Part shown: piece by piece, positions 6,679 to 9,077 of the stretch
Layout: every line of letters begins with the position of its first letter
Numbering within the stretch: the first letter of the stretch is position 1
Source of the DNA: Parvibaculum sp.
Lineage (GTDB): Bacteria; Pseudomonadota; Alphaproteobacteria; Parvibaculales; Parvibaculaceae
DNA: 9,077 nt
NCBI GenBank assembly: GCA_014359855.1
Contig: JACIYQ010000207.1
Location: 1-9,077, forward strand
Direction: 5' to 3'
Translations under genes and position numbers: made by a program
Notes under the pieces: model-generated
Database searches by the model: none
The model's input: the letters and a program-made list of their open reading frames with translations, nothing else
Told to the model about the DNA's origin: nothing

Positions 6679-7781
6679 GACGCACCTGCCTTCCGGCCCA
6701 TGAAGTCGGCGAGCGCCTTCACGACGAGCCTGTTCGCCTCTTCCGAACCCACAGTGAGCCGCAGGCAATCCGGCAGTCCGTAGCTCCCGACAGCGCGCAG
6801 GATAAGCCCGCGCTTCATGAGAAAGGCGTCCGCGTCCTTCGCCGTCCGCCCCTGCTCATGCGGAAAACGGATCAGCAGGAAGTTCGCAACGCTCGGCTCG
6901 ACGGTGAGGCCAAGACCGGCGATTTCTTCCGTGAGCCATTTGAGCCATTGCTCGTTATGACGGCGCGCGGCATCGACATGATCCGCATCGCGGATCGCGG
7001 CCACGCCCGCCTTCAGCGCCGGCACCGACACATTGAAGGGCCCGCGAATGCGGTTCACCACGTCGCAGACATGCGCGGGCGCATACATCCAGCCGAGGCG
7101 GAGCGCGGCAAGGCCGTAAATCTTCGAGAAGGTTCGCGTCATCACGACATTTTCCGACGTCGCGACGAGCTCGATCCCCGCCTCGTAATCGTTGCGGTTC
7201 ACATATTCGCTATAGGCGGCGTCGAGCACGACGAGAATATCGGAGCGAAGACCCGCATGGAGGCGGCGCACTTCGTCGGCCGGAATATAGCTTCCGGTCG
7301 GATTGTTCGGATTGGCGATGAAGATCATCTTCGTCTTCGCCGTGACGGCGGCGAGAATCGCATCGACATCGGTGCGAAGCTCCTTCTCCTTCACGATGAT
7401 GGACGTCGCGCCCGCCGCCTTCGTGACGATGGGGTAGACGAGAAACCCGTGCTCGGTCGAAATCGCCTCGTCGCCCTCGCCGAGATAGGCCTGGGCGAGA
7501 AGGTGCAGCAACTCGTCCGAACCCGCGCCGCAAACGATACGGTCCTGCGCGAGCCCGTAGCGCGCGGCAATCGCCTCGCGCAGTTCGCTCGCGCCGCCAT
7601 CGGGATAGAGCTCAAGGCCTTCCGCCGCCGCCGCAAAGGCTTGCCTCGCGCGCGGGCTCGGCCCCAGCGGCGTTTCGTTCGCCGAGAGCTTGTAGACCTT
7701 GCCGGCCCCTTCCGCATTCGCGCGGCCGCCGACATAGGCTTCGATTTCCAGAATGCCCTTCTGGGGCTCGGGACGTTTCAT
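6675..7781 (-). CDS. hisC: Histidinol-phosphate/aromatic aminotransferase, HisC family
   Basis: This 368-residue class I/II pyridoxal-phosphate aminotransferase transfers amino groups between glutamate and histidinol phosphate or aromatic keto acids. LSANETPLGPSP (32-43) is the family N-terminal substrate motif. NPNNPTG (157-163), LDAAYSEY (186-193, with Asp187 and Tyr190 near the cofactor) and TFSKIYGLAALRLGW (217-231) follow. Lys220 is the Schiff-base lysine and Arg228 binds the cofactor phosphate. Length is normal for HisC. The ATG at 7781 follows the chorismate mutase stop by 7 nt, and its ribosome binding site (GAGGG, plus 7786-7790) overlaps that stop codon, which suggests coupled translation. 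Lying between chorismate mutase and tyrC, it more likely serves tyrosine/phenylalanine synthesis than, or as well as, histidine synthesis. A second hisC elsewhere would support this. Confidence 0.94.
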   Translation of the reverse strand: MKRPEPQKGILEIEAYVGGRANAEGAGKVYKLSANETPLGPSPRARQAFAAAAEGLELYPDGGASELREAIAARYGLAQDRIVCGAGSDELLHLLAQAYLGEGDEAISTEHGFLVYPIVTKAAGATSIIVKEKELRTDVDAILAAVTAKTKMIFIANPNNPTGSYIPADEVRRLHAGLRSDILVVLDAAYSEYVNRNDYEAGIELVATSENVVMTRTFSKIYGLAALRLGWMYAPAHVCDVVNRIRGPFNVSVPALKAGVAAIRDADHVDAARRHNEQWLKWLTEEIAGLGLTVEPSVANFLLIRFPHEQGRTAKDADAFLMKRGLILRAVGSYGLPDCLRLTVGSEEANRLVVKALADFMGRKAGAS

Positions 7782-7788
7782 CTTGCCC

Positions 7789-8685
7789 TCACTCACCGTC
7801 GCTCTCGCGCAGCAGCGGGTTGGCATAGCCGCCGAGCAGCCGGACCTCGACGACGGGCTCGGCGACGAGCGCCGCAAGGCGCGCATCGTCTTCGGCCAGA
7901 TGATGGGGAACGGAGACAAGATAGACGTGCTTTGCCACGCCATTGTCGATCCGGGCGCTGGCGATCCGCCTGCCGTCGATACCTGCGTCCTTCACAAGCG
8001 CGACGACGCGCGCATCGCTCAGGCTTCCGGCGGTGGAGAGAGCGAGAAGGCTCGTGTCGTCTCCCGTGCTCTCGAAGGTGCTGTGGGCGAGAACGAGTGC
8101 CTGTGCGCCGTCATTGCCTTCGGCGACCTCGACGAAGGGAAGCCTCGCGACGATACGCATTTCGCTCGTGCCGCCGGTTGCAAAGCCCACCCACCAGTCA
8201 TCGTCGGCGGCAACACCGGGCTGCGGCAGGAGACCGATGGCCGAGCGGTCATGGCCCACACGGCGCAACACGTCGCGTGCATTGCTGTGCAGTTCCATCG
8301 GCGTCGTGGAGCCGTAATAGTTGCGGGCCATATCCCAGAAGCTCAACGCATCGCCCTGCGGAGCGAAGACATCGACCCGGAACGGCCCCTGGATCCGCGT
8401 CATCGCGGCCATGATCTCGCGCCAGAGCCGGACGAGAACGCGCAGCGGCAGCCGGCCCCTGTGGCGTCCTGCGACCCGCCTGAGCACCTCGGCCTCGCGG
8501 GCCGGACGGAAGGCGACGAAGCTGCCCTTGCCGGCAGCGCTCGCTGCCCGGGCCTTGGCCTCGGCGACCTCGACCACGAGCTCCGTGCGCTTCAGCAGAA
8601 GGTCCTGGACCGCGTCATCGATCGCATCGATCTCCTTGCGGACATCGGCGAGGGCCTTTTCGGGCGTGGCTGTCTCGGTCGTCAT
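7789..8685 (-). CDS. Chorismate mutase (AroQ fold) with degenerate prephenate-dehydratase/ACT-like C-terminal part
   Basis: The N-terminal 100 residues form an AroQ-type helical chorismate mutase, converting chorismate to prephenate. By alignment from memory with the E. coli enzyme, the active-site residues correspond to Arg16 (DVRKEID), Arg33 (KRTELVVEVAEAK), Lys44, Arg63 (RPAREAEVLRR) and Gln99. The usual active-site serine position seems to be Met95. Residues 103-200 faintly follow a prephenate dehydratase but at about half length and without a TRF catalytic motif: where NFTRF would precede the ACT domain, the protein reads GAQALVLAHS (193-202). Residues 210-290 resemble an ACT domain (DTSLLAL at the start, VRLLGGYANP at the end). 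The protein is therefore probably a monofunctional mutase descended from a PheA-like P-protein. It is first in the operon, with a candidate promoter at 8752-8780. Confidence 0.9.
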   Translation of the reverse strand: MTTETATPEKALADVRKEIDAIDDAVQDLLLKRTELVVEVAEAKARAASAAGKGSFVAFRPAREAEVLRRVAGRHRGRLPLRVLVRLWREIMAAMTRIQGPFRVDVFAPQGDALSFWDMARNYYGSTTPMELHSNARDVLRRVGHDRSAIGLLPQPGVAADDDWWVGFATGGTSEMRIVARLPFVEVAEGNDGAQALVLAHSTFESTGDDTSLLALSTAGSLSDARVVALVKDAGIDGRRIASARIDNGVAKHVYLVSVPHHLAEDDARLAALVAEPVVEVRLLGGYANPLLRESDGE

Positions 8686-8751
8686 TCGGCGGCATCCGGC
8701 GGGGGATTTCGGCTCGCGGGCAGGCCCCCTACCCGGCCCGCAAGAGCGGTA

Positions 8752-8780
8752 TTCATACGGGGACCACCTGCTAAAATCAA
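8752..8780 (-). promoter_or_regulatory. Candidate promoter of the chorismate mutase-hisC-tyrC operon
   Basis: On the minus strand, TTGATT (plus 8775-8780) and TATGAA (plus 8752-8757) are separated by exactly 17 bp, each matching the sigma-70 consensus at 4 of 6 positions. Transcription would start near 8745 and leave a GC-rich leader of about 60 nt before the ATG at 8685. That leader can form a GCGGGC/GCCCGC stem (plus 8736-8741 with 8716-8721). No leader peptide rich in Phe or Tyr codons was found. Confidence 0.5.
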
Positions 8781-8788
8781 AGAAAACA

Positions 8789-8817
8789 TTGACATTTTGG
8801 GGGGTGCATCCCTAGCT
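8789..8817 (+). promoter_or_regulatory. Candidate metX promoter
   Basis: A perfect -35 TTGACA (8789-8794) is followed after 17 bp by CTAGCT (8812-8817). The latter fits the relaxed alphaproteobacterial -10 CTATAT at 4 of 6 positions; it fits the E. coli TATAAT poorly. The expected start near 8825 gives a leader of about 70 nt. It lies back to back with the operon promoter on the other strand, with the two -35 boxes only 8 bp apart in a short AT-rich island. Confidence 0.5.
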
Positions 8818-8825
8818 ATGCACCC
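8802..8825. repeat. Perfect inverted repeat over the metX promoter (possible operator)
   Basis: GGGTGCAT (8802-8809) and ATGCACCC (8818-8825) are perfect 8-bp inverted arms around an 8-base centre (8810-8817) that holds CTAG. The repeat covers the end of the promoter spacer, the putative -10 and the expected transcription start. No T-run follows, so it does not look like a terminator. A repressor operator is the simplest reading; the regulator is unknown. Confidence 0.5.
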
Positions 8826-8830
8826 TGTTT

Positions 8831-8853
8831 GGCGGGGGTCCCGAAAGCCCGCC
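8831..8853 (+). promoter_or_regulatory. Possible hairpin in the metX leader
   Basis: GGCGGG (8831-8836) can pair with CCCGCC (8848-8853) around an 11-base loop. An alternative CGGG/CCCG pairing (8833-8836 with 8840-8843) would exclude it. In a GC-rich leader such pairing can arise by chance. The conserved core of the SAM-II riboswitch, which controls metX or metA in many alphaproteobacteria, was not recognised here. Confidence 0.25.
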
Positions 8854-8894
8854 TCGGAGCCAATCAAGCCGGAAAAAGGCGGCGCAGAGGCGCT

Positions 8895-9077
8895 ATGAAC
8901 ACCATCGAAAAGGCCGCGGGCCCGTCAGGCGCCGCCGGTCCGGACAGCGCGGAATTCGAGGAAGGCGGGATCAGGGTGCACCGCGCATCCATGACCTTCG
9001 GCCCCGAGCAGCCGCTTGCCCTCGATTCCGGCGTCAATCTGAGCCCGTTTACCATCGCCTACGAGACCTATGGCACG
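8895..9077 (+). CDS. metX: Homoserine O-acetyltransferase, N-terminal part (truncated by window end)
   Basis: The 61 codons present encode the start of an alpha/beta-hydrolase-type homoserine acetyltransferase, which makes O-acetylhomoserine from homoserine and acetyl-CoA as the first committed step of methionine synthesis. After a variable Ala/Gly/Glu-rich leader of about 30 residues come FGPEQPLALDSGVNL and FTIAYETYGT. The F..PL.L.SG...L....AYETYG pattern is the family's conserved N-terminal region. The catalytic Ser, Asp and His lie beyond the window. The ATG at 8895 has AGAGG (8886-8890) 4 nt upstream. The gene is divergent from the aromatic operon and shares its 209-bp control region. 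The protein could be a serine or homoserine succinyl/acetyl-transferase variant, which the missing part would decide. Confidence 0.85.
   Translation, partial: MNTIEKAAGPSGAAGPDSAEFEEGGIRVHRASMTFGPEQPLALDSGVNLSPFTIAYETYGT

Noticed and set aside
6679..6768. Longer tyrC start at an ATG inside hisC
   Set aside because: The extra 30 residues are an out-of-frame reading of the conserved hisC C-terminus. The GTG at 6678 gives a normal TyrA-family N-terminus and a typical GTGA overlap.
8766..8777. CTGCTAAAATC string resembling the GCUAAA core of SAM-II riboswitches
   Set aside because: It lies upstream of the probable metX promoter, about 120 nt from the start codon, and lacks the preceding stem-loop and the following ribosome binding site of SAM-II.
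8802..8825. Inverted repeat read as a rho-independent terminator
   Set aside because: No T-run follows either arm and it lies between two divergent gene starts, where no terminator is needed.
6858..8898. Long plus-strand open frames (6858-8414 and 7753-8898) opposite hisC and chorismate mutase
   Set aside because: The minus-strand genes carry clear family motifs and operon spacing. The plus-strand products resemble nothing and lack ribosome binding sites.

Overview
The window is about 9 kb of high-GC, densely packed bacterial chromosome. Gene content, order and codon use suggest an alphaproteobacterium, probably of the Hyphomicrobiales/Parvibaculum type. The main reason is a chorismate mutase - HisC-type aminotransferase - arogenate/prephenate dehydrogenase cluster transcribed divergently from metX, an arrangement I recall from alphaproteobacteria. 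The presence of a DUF2125 protein fits the same group. No database search was possible, so the taxonomy is an inference. I see no mobile element, CRISPR array, rRNA or tRNA. The content is core metabolism and repair, not an obvious new defence or mobile system.

Layout. (1) Positions 1-96 are a short AT-rich upstream region with two small dyads. (2) 97-4072 (+) is a compact three-gene run: an adenosylcobalamin-dependent class II ribonucleotide reductase (nrdJ), a small VOC-fold metalloprotein, and a YcaQ/AlkZ-like winged-helix DNA glycosylase. The gaps are only 13 and 9 nt, so it probably forms one transcription unit. (3) 4029-4562 (-) is a ChaC-type gamma-glutamylcyclotransferase whose 3' end overlaps the glycosylase gene tail-to-tail by 44 bp. 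(4) 4649-5737 (+) is a membrane-anchored DUF2125 protein, divergent from chaC across an 86-bp gap that has a palindromic -10 sequence. (5) 5731-8685 (-), read right to left, is an aromatic amino-acid operon: chorismate mutase, HisC-like aminotransferase and TyrC-like dehydrogenase. The first two genes are 7 nt apart, and the second and third overlap in a GTGA. (6) 8686-8894 is a 209-bp divergent control region with candidate promoters on both strands and an 8-bp-arm perfect inverted repeat over the metX promoter. (7) 8895-9077 (+) is the start of metX, cut by the window edge.

How the genes fit together. The chorismate mutase makes prephenate, the aminotransferase can make arogenate or transaminate the keto acids, and the dehydrogenase completes the tyrosine branch. 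MetX opens the acetyl-homoserine route to methionine from the shared control region. In the left half, nrdJ supplies deoxynucleotides and the YcaQ-like glycosylase is expected to remove alkylated or crosslinked bases. ChaC degrades glutathione, and the VOC protein may handle a small electrophile or other metabolite; these last links are inferred from proximity only.

The points most worth checking are: the chorismate mutase, whose C-terminal half looks like a shortened, inactive remnant of prephenate dehydratase plus an ACT domain; the promoter-overlapping dyad upstream of metX; the nrdJ-VOC-ycaQ gene grouping; the 44-bp coding overlap; and the symmetric -10 shared by chaC and the DUF2125 gene.
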